A DNA stretch of 64,000 nucleotides from Callorhinus ursinus (GCF_003265705.1 NW_020312867.1:10701228-10765227), one strand, 5' to 3'; positions 12,301-23,918 are shown, counted from the stretch's first letter. The notes: generated by a model not told the origin, from the sequence alone. Made by a program: numbers and translations.

Positions 12301-14194
12301 CCCAGCTCAAGAGGAGGGCGGGCAGACTGGACCGGGGCCTGGAGCGGGCAGCAGGAAGGAAGCTTTCTACGGTGGTGAGGAGCAAAGGGCTTAGGCAAAT
12401 GCCAGTGTTCTTGGAGGCTCGTTCTGTCCCTGTCCCATCTCACAGGGCCATCCCCTTCCCACTCACAAACTCCCTCAAGGCCTCACCCCATTCCTTGAAG
12501 ATGGTGTAGAGGAACACTTATTCCCATTTTGATGCGTACTGAGAGAGTCTTCCCACTCTCCCGGTCACCCTGCCATTTCATAGCCCTTCCTGGAGATAAG
12601 GGCCTCATTTTCTGTATGCACCTCAGAGACAGCATCTCTAATCAGATGTGTGGACTGGGGTGCCTGAGGACTCAGGAAATGGTGCAGTGAACGCACTTCT
12701 TCCAGATGTCCCAAAATCACTTGCAAGAGGCTCCCTCCTCTAGAAGGGCTCTTGCTAGTCCCTCCATCCCTCTGGGCCACTCTACGACACTTTGGCATGT
12801 CCTGACACCAGGTCAGCAACTCAGTGCTTTATTGATGATTAGAACTGGGTCCCTGGAGGGTCCCTGTGGCACAGCCTCTCTGGGGTCTCTGTAGCTCTCC
12901 CTGATCTCCTGAAGGCTTGGTACGGCGGTACCGGAGGAGACAGCTGTGTGCAGAGGGCCCTGTGCCCGGGAGATGGGGGCTGAGGCTTGAACAACAGGTA
13001 CATTTTGCAGATTAATTAACCACTGTGCCTAGAAAAAGTACTGGGCAAGTTGCCAGCCCTACCTGCCTGCACACCTACTGGGTTATCCAGGGCAGGGAGG
13101 GCCCCTAAAATCCCCCGTATGAAGGTTCCGTCCCCAACCTGCTCCCTCGTCCGCACTGTTGACCTCCTTTGGGCTCAGCTGTCCTGGCACGTGGGAGCCC
13201 ACGTTCGCCTGATCAGAGACCCTCCCCTGCTATTGGAACCCCTGCCCAGGAGCCCAATGTTCAATTCTCCGACAAGCGGGTCAGCCCCTTCGCTGACCCC
13301 TGATTTGAGGGATGGCCCCCACCTCTGTGAGAAGATAACAAGGACTGTCCCCAGCTTTAGGGTGGCCAGTGTGCTGTAAAGGGGGCCCTCTCTGGGGTGT
13401 GCATTATGTTCCCAGCACCCGCCTTAAACTGCCCTTCCTGTGCCTGGGGGAGATGCCAGGCCTGAAAGTCTAGAATCTGCTGCAGACCCACAGTATGAAA
13501 AGTCTGCTCTTGGCTATCATTTTACCTTATAAAATTGGGGTCAGAGGTCTAAAATTGGGGTGACCTTTCAAACAGATGACTTCCTCAGTACAGGATGGAA
13601 ACTTCTGGTTCAAACTACTCGTCCATGTTGGCCCCAGCAACTGACTCTTCCAGTTTTAGAACATTCCCACTCCAGACACCCTGGGGTATCGCCTAACCAG
13701 CTTTCCACTGGACCACAGTCACCACCCCCACTCTGGTTGTATGTGTGTGGTTGATATTATCCAGCTCAAGACTGAACTACCTGCAATCTCTTGCGAATGG
13801 GACAAGTGTTGGACATTTCACTCAAAGTTAACAAGCATGGTTCCTAGGCAGGTGTTCTCTCACTCACCATGTACACTCGTCTACTTGGGCTTGTATATTT
13901 TTCCATGTAATGTTTCACCCTTTTAACTGATGGCGACTTTCCTCACTGAGGCCCTCAGGGCATCACAGATTCATCTAGGAAGACTGACAAAGCGAAAATT
14001 TATGCTTATGATTACTGTTTTGTTCCCAAGACTAATCATGTAAATTTTAAAAGCCAACAAAACCCCTGAGTCCTTTGGTCATGCTCAAAGTCCCAGAGGA
14101 TAGCAGCCATCAGTTAAAGAGATAGTTAAGTTGAAACTAGAAAGGTGAATGCAGACCCAATCTATCCTCTTGTGGGGCTTTAGAACTTGAAGGA
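12301..14194. other. Unique 3'-flanking sequence of ADRA1D
   Basis: I recognise no repeat, RNA gene or coding exon. It holds the alternative poly(A) signal noted separately. Confidence 0.5.
12828..12833 (-). terminator. Alternative canonical poly(A) signal AATAAA downstream of ADRA1D
   Basis: A minus-strand AATAAA lies about 2.2 kb past the ADRA1D stop. It is the first canonical hexamer I found downstream on that strand. It could mark a longer 3' UTR isoform or be chance. Confidence 0.2.
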
Positions 14195-15054
14195 GTTTAG
14201 AAAAAAAAAAAAAAGGTAGTTCTTTATGGGTTACAAGCTAAAGAGGGACCGTTTGCACCGTTTGGACAAAATAGAAGTACTCTTACCAATAAATATGTCT
14301 CAAAATGACAAATAAAGCTCTCCCCATTTGATGGCTCCAGATCCCGGCAAGAAGTGATGGGCACAGGCACTATGTACAGAGTGTAAACAGTAAGGCCCTT
14401 AGGACATAATGAGGGGCAGGGCCAGGTGATGTGGTATGCATGGAGGAGCCTCTGTAGGGGGGAGTGAGTCCATGGGTAAATACAACAGGCTTGTCGGATG
14501 GTCATCCAATCTGTCACCAAAGCTTATTGGTGGTGGCGGCAGGTCCACTGGGTTCCTCCAGTCGGCAGTAAGGAGAAATTGTGTCCATGGAGAAGCCCTG
14601 GTTCCACTGACTTTTTCCCTAGGGGAGGCACTGGGGACAGCCAGGCAGGGCCTCTGTGACCCTTCCTCCCCAAGAGGAGGGGCGGGCCTGCCTCGCCACA
14701 CTTGAGGCTGTCTGTCCAGGGTTCAGGGCATGGATGGGGCAGTATTTCTCAAACAGGGATTGGGAGCAAATGGTCCCCCCACCCCCGGAACCCGCAGCCC
14801 CTTCCTCCGAAAGGAAGAGCTCCAGGCACCTATGTCCAGGAGGGGGCCACAACTTTTCACCTTTCCAGGGCCCTACCCCCGCCTCAGTTCCTCAGGAAGG
14901 CCACAGGGCAGCCGCCCTGATCCGTGTCCGGGTCCCTGATCCGGCCCCGGCCTCCTGAACAAAAGCCAAGCCTCCCTCCCCGCCCTCCCCGCTTCCCCCA
15001 CCCGCAGCCCCTTTCCTCCTTCCCCAGCACACTCCCCGGCCTCGCTCGGGGTCC
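14195..15054 (-). other. ADRA1D: Probable ADRA1D 3' UTR with candidate poly(A) signal
   Basis: Sequence immediately downstream of the stop is non-repetitive and GC-rich, then becomes A/T-richer. On the minus strand a CATAAA variant signal lies at 14223-14228 and is followed by a T-rich run (the plus-strand A14 near 14202), the order expected for a cleavage site and U-rich downstream element. That would give a 3' UTR of about 0.85 kb. An alternative canonical AATAAA (minus strand, 12828-12833) would give about 2.2 kb. Neither can be confirmed without transcripts. Confidence 0.35.
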
Positions 15055-15656
15055 CTAAATATCAGTCTCCCGGAGGTTGCTGTAGTCGGCCAGTTCGTAG
15101 GCCTGGCAGGTGGCGCCCTCGGCCACGTCGTGGGGGACTCCCAGGGACACGGCCTCCACCTCCGCCCGCAGGGTGCCGGCGGCCTCTGCGCGCTGCGCGC
15201 TCCCGGCGCGGATCTTGTGCGACAGGCTGGAGACCTTGGCGCGCAGCTGGGTGGTGGGTCTCCGGAACGGCCCGAGCAGCCTCCACTCGCGGAAGGCGCA
15301 GGGCGGCTTTCGACGACCGGCCACAGGAGCCTGCGCCTCGGGCGTGCCAGGGGAGCCGGGGGCCGAGGGCGCAGTGAGGGCCAGCGGGGCCCCAGGAGGC
15401 GCGGCGTCGCGGCCGGGAGCGAAGTCGGGGAGCGGGCCGCCGGTCGAGCCCCGCCAGTGGTGGCCGTAGACGCGCCAGAGGGGACGGCGGCGCCGGCGAC
15501 GCCGGCACTGACAGCGCAGCAGGCGGAGGAAGGCACGCTTGAACTCACGGCTGGAGCACGGGTAGATGAGCGGGTTCACGCAGCTGTTGAAGTAGCCCAG
15601 CCAGAAGATGACCTTGAAGACGCCCTCCGACGGCTTCAGCTGCGGGAACAGGGAGC
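15055..15656 (-). CDS. ADRA1D: ADRA1D exon 2: alpha-1D adrenergic receptor, residues 370-569 (TM7 and C-terminal tail)
   Basis: The second and last coding exon opens after a ccccccgcag acceptor and completes the Gly370 codon in phase with exon 1. It encodes TM7 with the NPLIY motif (397-401), helix 8, a CQC pair at 418-420 (possible palmitoylation), a run of seven arginines, and a long Pro/Ala-rich tail. The tail ends in ETDI, a class I PDZ ligand; in the known alpha-1D receptor this end binds syntrophins and scribble. The stop codon is TAG at 15055-15057. Exons 1 and 2 total 1,710 nt including the stop, so 569 residues, close to the mammalian family length. GC content is very high and there are many CpGs. 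I see no lesion. A branch-point-like ctaac (minus strand, 15682-15686) lies about 26 nt upstream of the acceptor. Confidence 0.97.
15060..15560. other. Second CpG-rich patch covering ADRA1D exon 2
   Basis: CpG density is high across most of exon 2 and drops sharply on both sides, in the 3' flank and in the intron. It may reflect GC-biased coding sequence (poly-Arg, Ala and Pro codons) or a gene-body CpG island. Confidence 0.6.
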
Positions 15657-15960
15657 CTGCGGGGGGCAGAGAACCATGCCTGTTAGTCGGACGCTCGGAG
15701 AGAGGGAGGCCCTGGCAGCCCCTGGGCGCAAAGACTTCAACTAGGGGCCCAGTTGGCAACTCCGGGCTCTCAAGGGTCTCCCTCCCCAGGGGGTCCCTGA
15801 TATAATTCGAGGGGTCCATGAACTTGGATGAGGAAAAATCGTCATCTTCCATTTTACTCACATCTACCTGATACTGTGCGTTTCCCCCAAGACGAGCGTC
15901 AGCAACAAACCCGAGTAGAAGGAGACAAAGCCATATGCAATCACGGTTCTTGTAGCTCAA
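15657..15960 (-). other. Intronic open frame continuous with exon 2
   Basis: The exon 2 reading frame stays open for 101 codons into the intron and reaches an ATG at 15960. The first 25 or so residues include a hydrophobic [10 protein letters not shown] stretch. It could act as an alternative first exon or retained-intron extension, but no promoter or splice evidence supports it and chance is likely. Confidence 0.2.
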
Positions 15961-16179
15961 AACTGGTGCAAGATTGGCAGTTTCCTACGATTCAACCTGA
16001 TGTGAGCAGTTCCTGCCAGATATTTTCCTGTCACATTCAGTTGTTGCAGATGCTTTGAAAATACTGTCAATGCTGCTCACCATTTGGAAATGACAGACAT
16101 CAGAACACACCACTAGATCCTCTTATTTAATGCCTTAACCTAGAAGCACATTACTTACTAAGTCACAGATTTCGTTCAC

Positions 16180-16330
16180 AAATATTTTGATGTTTTCAGT
16201 GAAATCGGTTTTATTTGCAATCCTTTGTATTTTAGTTTATGCATTTGAAAGCGTAACTCCGAGAAGGGGTCCCATAAGCTTTGCCAGATGCCCAAGGAAG
16301 TCTGTAGCACAGAAAGGGTAAGCACATTTG
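16180..16330. mobile_element. hAT-type DNA transposon remnant
   Basis: The phrases tttatttgcaatcctttgtatttta and gagaaggggtcccataagctttgccag..agaaagggta match the end of an old hAT-Charlie-like element. Confidence 0.5.
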
Positions 16331-16334
16331 AATT

Positions 16335-16480
16335 AAATGTTGACCAAGGCTTGCCCCACGTCAGGCACTGTGCTGGGCTCACAGCAAACATGGCCCCATT
16401 CCCTGAGTAGCTATGTGCATGAACTATCAAGGGAATGAAGACAGGGTGATGGTAGAGCTCAGCATGTGGGGCGGGGGGTT
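16335..16480 (-). mobile_element. L2 3' end fragment
   Basis: The text cgtcaggcactgtgctgggctcac..atggccccattccctgag is the reverse-orientation L2 terminal region. Confidence 0.55.
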
Positions 16481-17036
16481 TCCGGGGTTCTCCGAGGATG
16501 GACAGGAGCCTAGCAGGATGAGGAGGGACAGAGAGTGTTAGGAGTGGGGGGGGGCAGGTAGGCAAGAGGAGTACAAGTTGGGGTTCTGAGAATGTCCTGT
16601 GCCATACGCCGAGAAAACATCATTGGGACAGATGGTGAAGGGCCTGAAATGCTGGGAGTTTCCACATTTATTTGTGGGAAGTTGGGAGCCATGGATATTT
16701 TCAAGCAGGCGAGAGACAGAGCCTAGAATTAAGTCTCAATAAACACAATGCCTATGGCTGTTGGAGCGAAGGTCAGCGGGGCTGTCCCAGTGGAAGTGGT
16801 GGGGGGTGCTTCTGGGGCTGGCTTTGAGGGAGCAGAGTGCCAGGCAGGAGGGGGTGCGTGCACTAGGACCTGAGCTGTGTCAGAAAGACCCTCCTCCTCA
16901 CACACTTCTCCCCTCGCATCCCCACCACCGACCTGGGGGGTCATGTCCTTAAAAGGCACCTGACAAAATGTAAGGGCATGACCCAGAAAGCAAAAGCCAC
17001 TCTTGTTCATTCTCACATCCTCAGCAGCAGCTGAGG

Positions 17037-17037
<1 letters not shown>

Positions 17038-17072
<35 letters not shown>

Positions 17073-17080
17073 CCCCCCCC
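17038..17080. repeat. G31 run abutting C12 run
   Basis: Thirty-one G are followed directly by twelve C, forming an inverted homopolymer pair. It is unlike the other single C or G runs in the window and may mark a collapsed or misread site in the assembly. Confidence 0.9.
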
Positions 17081-17289
17081 GGAAAAAGTTGCCGGGGCCC
17101 GGGAGACTGAGCGGGCCAGGGGCAGGGGTCCTTGACAAATCATGGGCCCTGCTCTCTCCTCCCTTTGCCCCCAAAGAAATGAGAGCAGGGTGCCCCTCCT
17201 GAGGGGGCAGAGGCACCAGGCCCCCCTTTGACCTGGGAGCACTTGCCCATCCCCCACCTCCCACCATATAGAGAAATCTCAGTGCCAAG

Positions 17290-17490
17290 ACACACGGTGG
17301 CGGTGGCAGAAGGAGTCACCCAGCGTCACGAGGCACAGGCCTTTGAAACTGCGGTCACGCAGCCCTGAGCAAGTTATTGAGCCATCCAAGTCTCACACTT
17401 TCTGCGAAATCCAAAATTTCTCCGGAAGGGATGTTGTGAAGATTCATGCATTTCAGAGTGAGGACTTCACAGGCTCTTAATAAACACTGG
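17290..17490 (-). mobile_element. MIR-like SINE fragment
   Basis: The phrases ccctgagcaagttattgagcc..tctcac and gatgttgtgaagattcatgca follow the reverse-complement MIR order (gcaagtcact..ctctg, then gttgtgaggattaaatga). Confidence 0.6.
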
Positions 17491-18089
17491 CATCTCTTTA
17501 CTTCCCCTCTCCCTCTTCGGCGGCTTTTGAGAGAGGACAACTCCACCCCGGGAAGAGACCCAGTTCCCAGCTCTGGAGAGTAGCCAGAAACAGAAGCCAA
17601 GACCTGGTGGGTTTGGGGGAGCCTGGGGCATCAGTCATCACACGCTGAGGAGGCAATTTCCCTGGAAGAGGAGTTAGACAGTTGTCTTGGAATGTGGGGG
17701 CCACCAGGGTTGACTTCAGCCTCCAGGAAGGTGGCCCTCTGAATAGCATCCCTCAATGGCTGCAAAGTAAGACACGGTGCTGAAAATAACTCGGACTCAG
17801 GCCACAGTTCCTTTATATTTAGCCCAGGATGACAAATCAGTGGACTATGCTTTCAGCTGTAAGCCTGTAGCCAGCCAAACGGCATCGTTATCAGCGTGGT
17901 TTTTACTCAGATTGGTGGGCGACACGGCATATTATTAGTATGCCCTGGACCGTTTTATAAACACTATTCTACTTTATGCTCAAGCAACCTGTGCAGAAGC
18001 TTGCTACAGGCTGGGAATTCCTTACACACAAAGACCTGGGATCCACACTCAGCCTTTCTGCCCCAAGATTTTCCTCCTGTGTCCTGCTG

Positions 18090-18460
18090 AGGTTCTTGTC
18101 TTACTTTGAGCTCTCCCAGAAGCAGACACTGAGACAAGGATTCAAGTGCAAGTCGCTCATTGTGGGCAACTGGGACACAATCCCACTGGGAGCTCTGGGA
18201 TACCACGAAGTTCAGGAACCTCAGAGCTGTCCCACCAGCAGGGTGAGGGAGGCGGGGTATCTACACCCCCATTCCCATCAGTCACTGGATGGGCTACTCC
18301 CAGGGGTGTTAATTTCCCATGCTTCCTACTGTGTGGGTGGATGATGAGGATTTTGGTGGGTGGAGAAAGGCCCTGGGCAAAGATGCGGGCAGGTGCTGGG
18401 ATGGAAGTTGGTTGATGTGCCCTGAAGGTCCAGGGGGTGGCATGGAAGGAACACTGACAG
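18090..18460 (+). repeat. Ancient dispersed repeat, copy 1 (partner at 52370-52750)
   Basis: It starts gctctcccagaagcagacactgagacaaggattc and includes gtgagggaggcggggtatct..catcagtcactgg. Copy 2 shares these landmarks in the same order and orientation. It looks like an old LTR or similar element; family not assigned. Confidence 0.5.
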
Positions 18461-19049
18461 CATCTGGCACTATTGTTTCATAAGCTCTCTGCCCACCGTG
18501 CACAGACATCTTGCCTGGAAAATACACACGCCTGTGCGTGGGCTCCAACTTCCACAGGCAACAGCACCTCTGTGCCCCCCCAAAAGTGGCAGTTCTGAGC
18601 CTCACAGCTACCTCTGCCCAGAGGGCCACAGTCTGCCCCCCATGCCTCCCTGCACCCAGTCTCACTCTCCCTGCTGTCCTGCCCCCTCCCCAACACTGTC
18701 TCACCAGCTTGAACCTCTGGCCAAGATCTCTGGGGTCCGAGGGGGCCGTGAGCACGTCCCTGCCCTTTGCATGCATGGATAAAATGGGAAACTGCCCTGA
18801 GACCCCTGAGGATGGGCACTTGGCTCATGGGCGTTGTCCCTGCAATGCCACCCGGCTGTGGGGGCCTTGGTGGACAAGCCCCTTTCCAGCCACCCCCAGC
18901 TTTCTGCTCCACCAGCCACTCTGACTTGTGGCTACTCAGGCCAACCTCGGCTGTCTGCTTTCTCATCCCTCTGCAGCGGCCTGGCACACACCTGTGCCAG
19001 CCCCTGAGCCCAGCTACAGGAAAGCCTCAGTGAGCAGGTGGGGGCTCTG

Positions 19050-19579
19050 AGAGAAGGCCACTGTCTCTCAGTGCCTGGCAGTCCTCTTTTCTGCCCCGAC
19101 CTGGCTCCCTCTCCCACAGCCTTCCTTGCAGGCAGAGAGCCCAGCCCTGCGAACTCAACTTGGCAACGGTCACTGGGAACACAGGCCCGTGTGGGACCCC
19201 CTCCCTCAGCCTCCCACCGCTCCATACTGGCACCCAGCATCACACCCTTGCTCTCCTTTCTCTTATGGCTCCCGCTTTCCTCAGCAGTTTTATTTCTGTC
19301 TTCCTGTGTGTCAGCTGAATGGCCGCGCTGACTTCTTGCTGCCCTCTGGTCACAGCAGGCTCCCCAGACTTGCCTGGGAGCTTTTGCTCCTGCTCATCCT
19401 GGATGGCCCTTCCTCTTTCCTCCCCCTGTTAGTGCCAGCTCCAGAGACACCTCCACCCAGAAGCCTTCCTCATACCACCCCTTCCAACCCTGCAGTTAGG
19501 GGTACCCTCCCTATAGCACATCTTCTCACTTCCAAGTGCCAAGAACATAGCAGGCGACTATCAGTTTCCTGTCTTACCT
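19050..19579 (+). mobile_element. L2-derived block, part 1
   Basis: C/T-rich text resembling L2 (tgcctgggagcttttgctcctg.., ctggatggcccttcctctt, acctccacccagaagccttcc), diverged. Confidence 0.5.
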
Positions 19580-19694
19580 TTTAAAAAATACATTTATTTA
19601 TTTAAGTAATCTGCATATCCAATGTGGGGCTTGAACTCACGACCCTGAGATCAAGAGTCCAATGCTCCTCCCAGCTGAGCCAGCCAGACACCCT
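19580..19694 (-). mobile_element. Short older tRNA-type carnivore SINE
   Basis: A compact reverse-orientation SINE with an A/T tail, then gtggggcttgaactcacgaccctgagatcaagagtc and gctgagccagccagacaccc. It lacks the long GA-rich body of the other copies, so it is a different SINE subfamily. Confidence 0.85.
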
Positions 19695-19699
19695 GTGTC

Positions 19700-19945
19700 T
19701 ATCTCGTCTTTAAAGGGTAAGCCCTCCACATGTACTTGGCACACCACTGGTGCCTCATACACGCCAACGGCTCGGTCCCACCCGCATCCCACCCGCCACC
19801 CACTCCAACTGGTCCTGGAATCCCCCCCACTTTGTGCCACCCCCTGGTCCCAGCTACTATCATCCTCTACCCAAAGTGCCCTTCTAAGTGGACCCCTTGC
19901 ACCTGTCCCTGAGCCCCTGCACCTTTTTCTCCACGCAGCAGCAGG
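19700..19945 (+). mobile_element. L2 segment, left of the SINE pair
   Basis: L2-like text leads into ctccacgcagcagcaggggg, and the L2 phrase for this site (gtgatccttttaaaa) continues only after the two SINEs, at 20344. Confidence 0.65.
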
Positions 19946-20174
19946 GGGGGATCCTTTTATTTATTATTATTTTTTAAAAAGATTTATTCATTTGTCTTAG
20001 AAAGAGGAAGAGAGAGCACAAGTGAGTGCAGGGGGGCGCAGAAGGAGAGAATCTCCAAGCAGACTTCCTGCCGAGCTTGGAGCCGACGTGGGGCAATCCC
20101 ACCACCCCTGAGACCACAGCCTAAGCTGAAACCGAGAGTCAGACGCCCAACCAACGGAGCCACCCAAGCGTCCT
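19946..20174 (-). mobile_element. CanSINE, first of a tandem pair
   Basis: A full-length reverse-orientation SINE (19961-20174) preceded by gggggatccttttat (19946-19960), which recurs exactly after it at 20175-20189. Confidence 0.93.
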
Positions 20175-20343
20175 GGGGGATCCTTTTATTTTATTTTATT
20201 TTTTTAGATTTTACTTATTTATTTGACAGAGAGAGAGGCATAGCGAGAGAGGGAACACAAGCAGGGGGAGTGGGAGAGGGAGAAGCAGGCTTCCCGCTGA
20301 GCAGGGAGCCCGATGCGGGGCTCGAACCTGGGGGATCCTTTTA
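20175..20343 (-). mobile_element. CanSINE, second of a tandem pair, 5'-truncated
   Basis: The body and tail are present (20190-20329), but the tRNA-like head is missing: the element stops at ggggctcgaacc. A third copy of gggggatcctttta (20330-20343) follows, so insertion at the reused target is clear. Confidence 0.92.
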
Positions 20344-22035
20344 AAAGAAAACCTGAGCATTTCATTTCTTCACTTAAAACCCGTTTTCCACTGCTCACTG
20401 CAGCTTCTTGGTCTCTCTTTCTTATCTGTACTTTGACCTTCTGCCAGCCCCTTGGATTCCTCCTATCATCCCTGCTTAGCTGAGACTCCTAATCACTCAC
20501 ACCTCCCGTGTTCCCTCCTCAAGCCTCCCATGTCCACATCCTTCTAGATTTGGGTTGTACCTATTCATCCAGACTAGAACTGCGGAGTGATTCACCCACT
20601 CCCTGAATATGTTAGGGTTCCCGCCCTCAGCTCTGTCTGGGGCTTCCAGGGACCTTGCTGCTCACCCTCAGCCCACTCTCCCCAAGTCCCGCACCAGCTC
20701 CCTGAGCCTTTGTTCCGCCCCTTCACCTCCTCCGGAGCAGCCGATCTCACATCCTGTTTCACAGAGAAAACAGAAGCCAAGGAAGTCGCGCACTTGAGCA
20801 AGCTTTCCTCACCACTCCTCCTTGGTAAGAAGGAGTCTCTCCTCCTGCCCAAGGTTAGCATGCCGACTTGTGTGGTGGTGCGTTCCATCCATCAGTCCCC
20901 TTCAAGCGTGCCCTTGTCCCAGCTGCAACCTCTCTCCTGCTTCTCGGGCTACAACCTCACTCTCTATCCCTCTGTCTACACCTGCCTACTTCCCTTCCCC
21001 ACCTGTTCCAGCCAAACTGCCCTCCATGTTGCTTCTTGGATATGCCAGACACACTCCCAGGGCCTTTGCACTTGCTTTTCCTCCTCCTCTTCTTCTCCCA
21101 GATAGCCACCTGGCTCGTGCCCTCACCTGACTTCCCATGGAAAGTCGCACTGTCCTCCCCCCCAGCACTCCCCATCCCCCCTCGACTGGGGCTGTTGCCC
21201 TCTGTGGCACTTACCGCCTCCTCCCGTACTGTTTGAGTTAGTTTTCATTTTGTTCAGCATCTCTCTCTCTCTGCAGCCAAGTCCCCAGGGCAGGACTCAT
21301 GCCTGTTTTGCTTGGCACTACACTCCCATGGCCCCGAAGCCCTCCTGGGCACACTGAACACACAGTTCAGTAGGTGCTGAACACTCGCCAAGGTTGCTCA
21401 GTGAGTCCCTCTTTTCTACCCTCCATGTCCAACTGGCCATCGTGCCCGGTGCCTTCGATTTTCTATCTAGCGGGGTCCCTCCCTTCACCTCGTTCCCGAA
21501 GCCTTTGCTTAGTCTGGCATCTCATTTTGTTTGCATGGCTGTGACAGCCCCCAAGGGTCCTCTGGCTTCTCCACTCTGCACACAGCTGCTGGAGGCTTTT
21601 TCTAAAATTGGTTTCCCTCCTTAAACCTCTGAAAACCGCGAGTGGCTTCCAGCGGGTCTGAGGACTAAGCCCAAGCTTTCTTGTGTGACATTCAAGGCTT
21701 TTTAGGACCCAGTGCTGTCTGCAGCTTGCTCCCCTCCAAATTTGGCCACAAGCCGAAGGATGAAGCTGCCAGCAGGTCCTCCCATGGGGGCTGGGCTCCC
21801 TCTGCCTTTCTGCCTGGCCCCAACTGTTTCCTCCCTCCCAGCCCTCCAGCCTTGGGGCAGGCGTCCTCCCCTCTAAGCCTGGGTTATAGGCTCTCTTATG
21901 CAAGCCCGCATTTTAATAAAATTTGTTACTGCTCTATCTACCCTCCCAGACTATCGGTTTCTTGAAGGCAGCAATGAGACTGATGGATGTTTTCATCCCA
22001 GCCTCTAACACAAGTGCCTGCCCCAGAGCAAGGGC
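20344..22035 (+). mobile_element. L2 segments, right of the SINE pair
   Basis: The L2 continues as aaaacctgagcatttcatttcttc..cttaaaacccg. L2 3' landmarks appear twice: catatgcc..gggcctttgcacttgct and ggcactacactcccatg near 21050-21370, then a second diverged copy from about 21400 to 22030. No ORF remains. Bases 22040-22900 are unique. Confidence 0.7.
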
Positions 22036-22929
22036 TGAGGGGCCGCATCTAGGCACCCGTGAGGAGAGGCAGCAAGAACACAGGTGGGAGATGAGCACAG
22101 ACCCAACTGCTGCTTGCTTCTCTCTTCTCCTTGACCTTGCTCTCAGGTCTCCCATCAGGCTTGCTCCCACCTGCCTTCCCCCATTCCCTATATTGGGGTG
22201 CCTCTGTCAGGAGTCTAACCTAATGTCCAGGGGGGCTGGACATCCACTAGTCATAAAAGGCAGGGCCTCTCCTATGTCCGCAGGTAAGCCCATTCTATGG
22301 CATGTTGGCTGGGCCAGCCTGGCGCACACATTGTTGGGGAAACTGAGGCAGCCTGTGAGGTTTGTGTTTGCAGCCTTGATGATCACAAGCCAGTCCCCAT
22401 GCCAAAGGACCAGAGATGTCCAGGTCTAGGAGATGCTACTGAGGTGCTGGCTAGGCTGGAGCTGACCAATCTGGCCAAGCCTCACTGGGGAGTGATAGCT
22501 CAGAAGCCATGGGACTGTGTGATTAACAGCACCCTTCTGGCATCACCAGAAGGGAACTTGTTCTTGGCAGAATGTCAGAATTCACAGCCAGGCTTGCTCA
22601 TAACTTGCAGCCAACCATGAAATATCAGGTTGCACCCCAGTCTGCCCCCTTTCCCACCCCCTCCATCACTAGGGACTTTTCTATCCACAGGCAGCCATTC
22701 TCTCTGGCCAGAGAGATAGAGTGGGGTTAAAAATACCACATTCTCCTAGATAGCCAGGTGTCTTCTCGCCAGCAGGGTTAGGAGAGAAGGAATTCCCCGC
22801 TTACGCTCCCTTTCTCTCTCTCACTTCTCACAACTGCTCGCTTAGTGTCTGACTCTGGAGCTCAACAGCTCTTCTGTCAAGAGAACCTGAGACCTCTGCT
22901 GCCCACAGACCTCTTTGCTATACCGTAAA

Positions 22930-23230
22930 GGGTCAAATAAACCTCTCTAATAAAGCACACTTGAGCTGAGACCTAAAGACCCTGAGGGGGCACTGAGCCA
23001 TGCATCTATCTGAGGAAAGAGAATGCCGGACAGTGGAAAGGGCATGTGCAAAGGCCCTGAGGCAATAGGGAACCTGAGAAGTTGGAGGACAACCAAGAAG
23101 TTGGGATCCCTGGAACAGAGAAGGGGAAGGGGAGAGTGGTAAGAGACAAGGCCATTTTGAAGTGGGCACAATCATGGAAGGCTGTCAAGAAGAGGTGACC
23201 CGGAGAGGGGTCTGGTCTCAGATGGATTGT
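22930..23230 (-). mobile_element. L2 fragment
   Basis: The phrases gagacctaaagaccctgag, gaatgccggacagtggaaagggcatgtgcaaaggccctgaggcaatag and gagagtggtaagagacaaggcc follow reverse-orientation L2. Confidence 0.8.
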
Positions 23231-23918
23231 GAGAACATGAAGGGGTGATTTGAGGGCACCGTGGGGCCAGCTGTGCCAAGCCAATTCTCTTGAATTCCTT
23301 GCACTGCCAGTTTTCCACGGTGAGAGGTAAGTGGCAGGTCCTCTGGCTCGAGATGGATCAGGAATAGATCAGAAGTCCTGTGCCCCCGTGTTTGGCTCAG
23401 GACCCATGAACTCTGTGGGGCTGGCAGAGAACTATTGGTCCGGCTATGGACGCCCTTCCATAGCTGCGAGGACGTAGGCGGAGGGGCGGCTCCTAGGTAC
23501 ATCCCGTCAGTGGTGTATTTTTCTTTGACGAAAAATAAAACGTACTTCCTAGCTCTGTCTGCCGAATCAGGGGTCAACTCAGTATCACTGAACACCTGAG
23601 AGCTCAGACTGTGATCTTTAAGTGATCACTGGCCACTAAAGGGACCAAGGTGCTTTAGAAAAAATGGCTGCTTCCAGGTTCTGGGGGAAGAAAAGTATGA
23701 GCTGAGCCTGAGACATCTTATCAGGCACCTGAGCCCTTGACCACTTGTAATAGCACAAAGAGAAGAATTCTTGGCCAGAACACCGAACCTGACTCTGATC
23801 AAGCCAGTTTACAGGAAGTACGGGGAACAGAGGGACACACTGAACGGCCCTGTGGGGACGCAGACTCCAGACTGTGGGCAACTCTTCAGGACAGATGATC
23901 TAGTTTCTTCACCAAATA

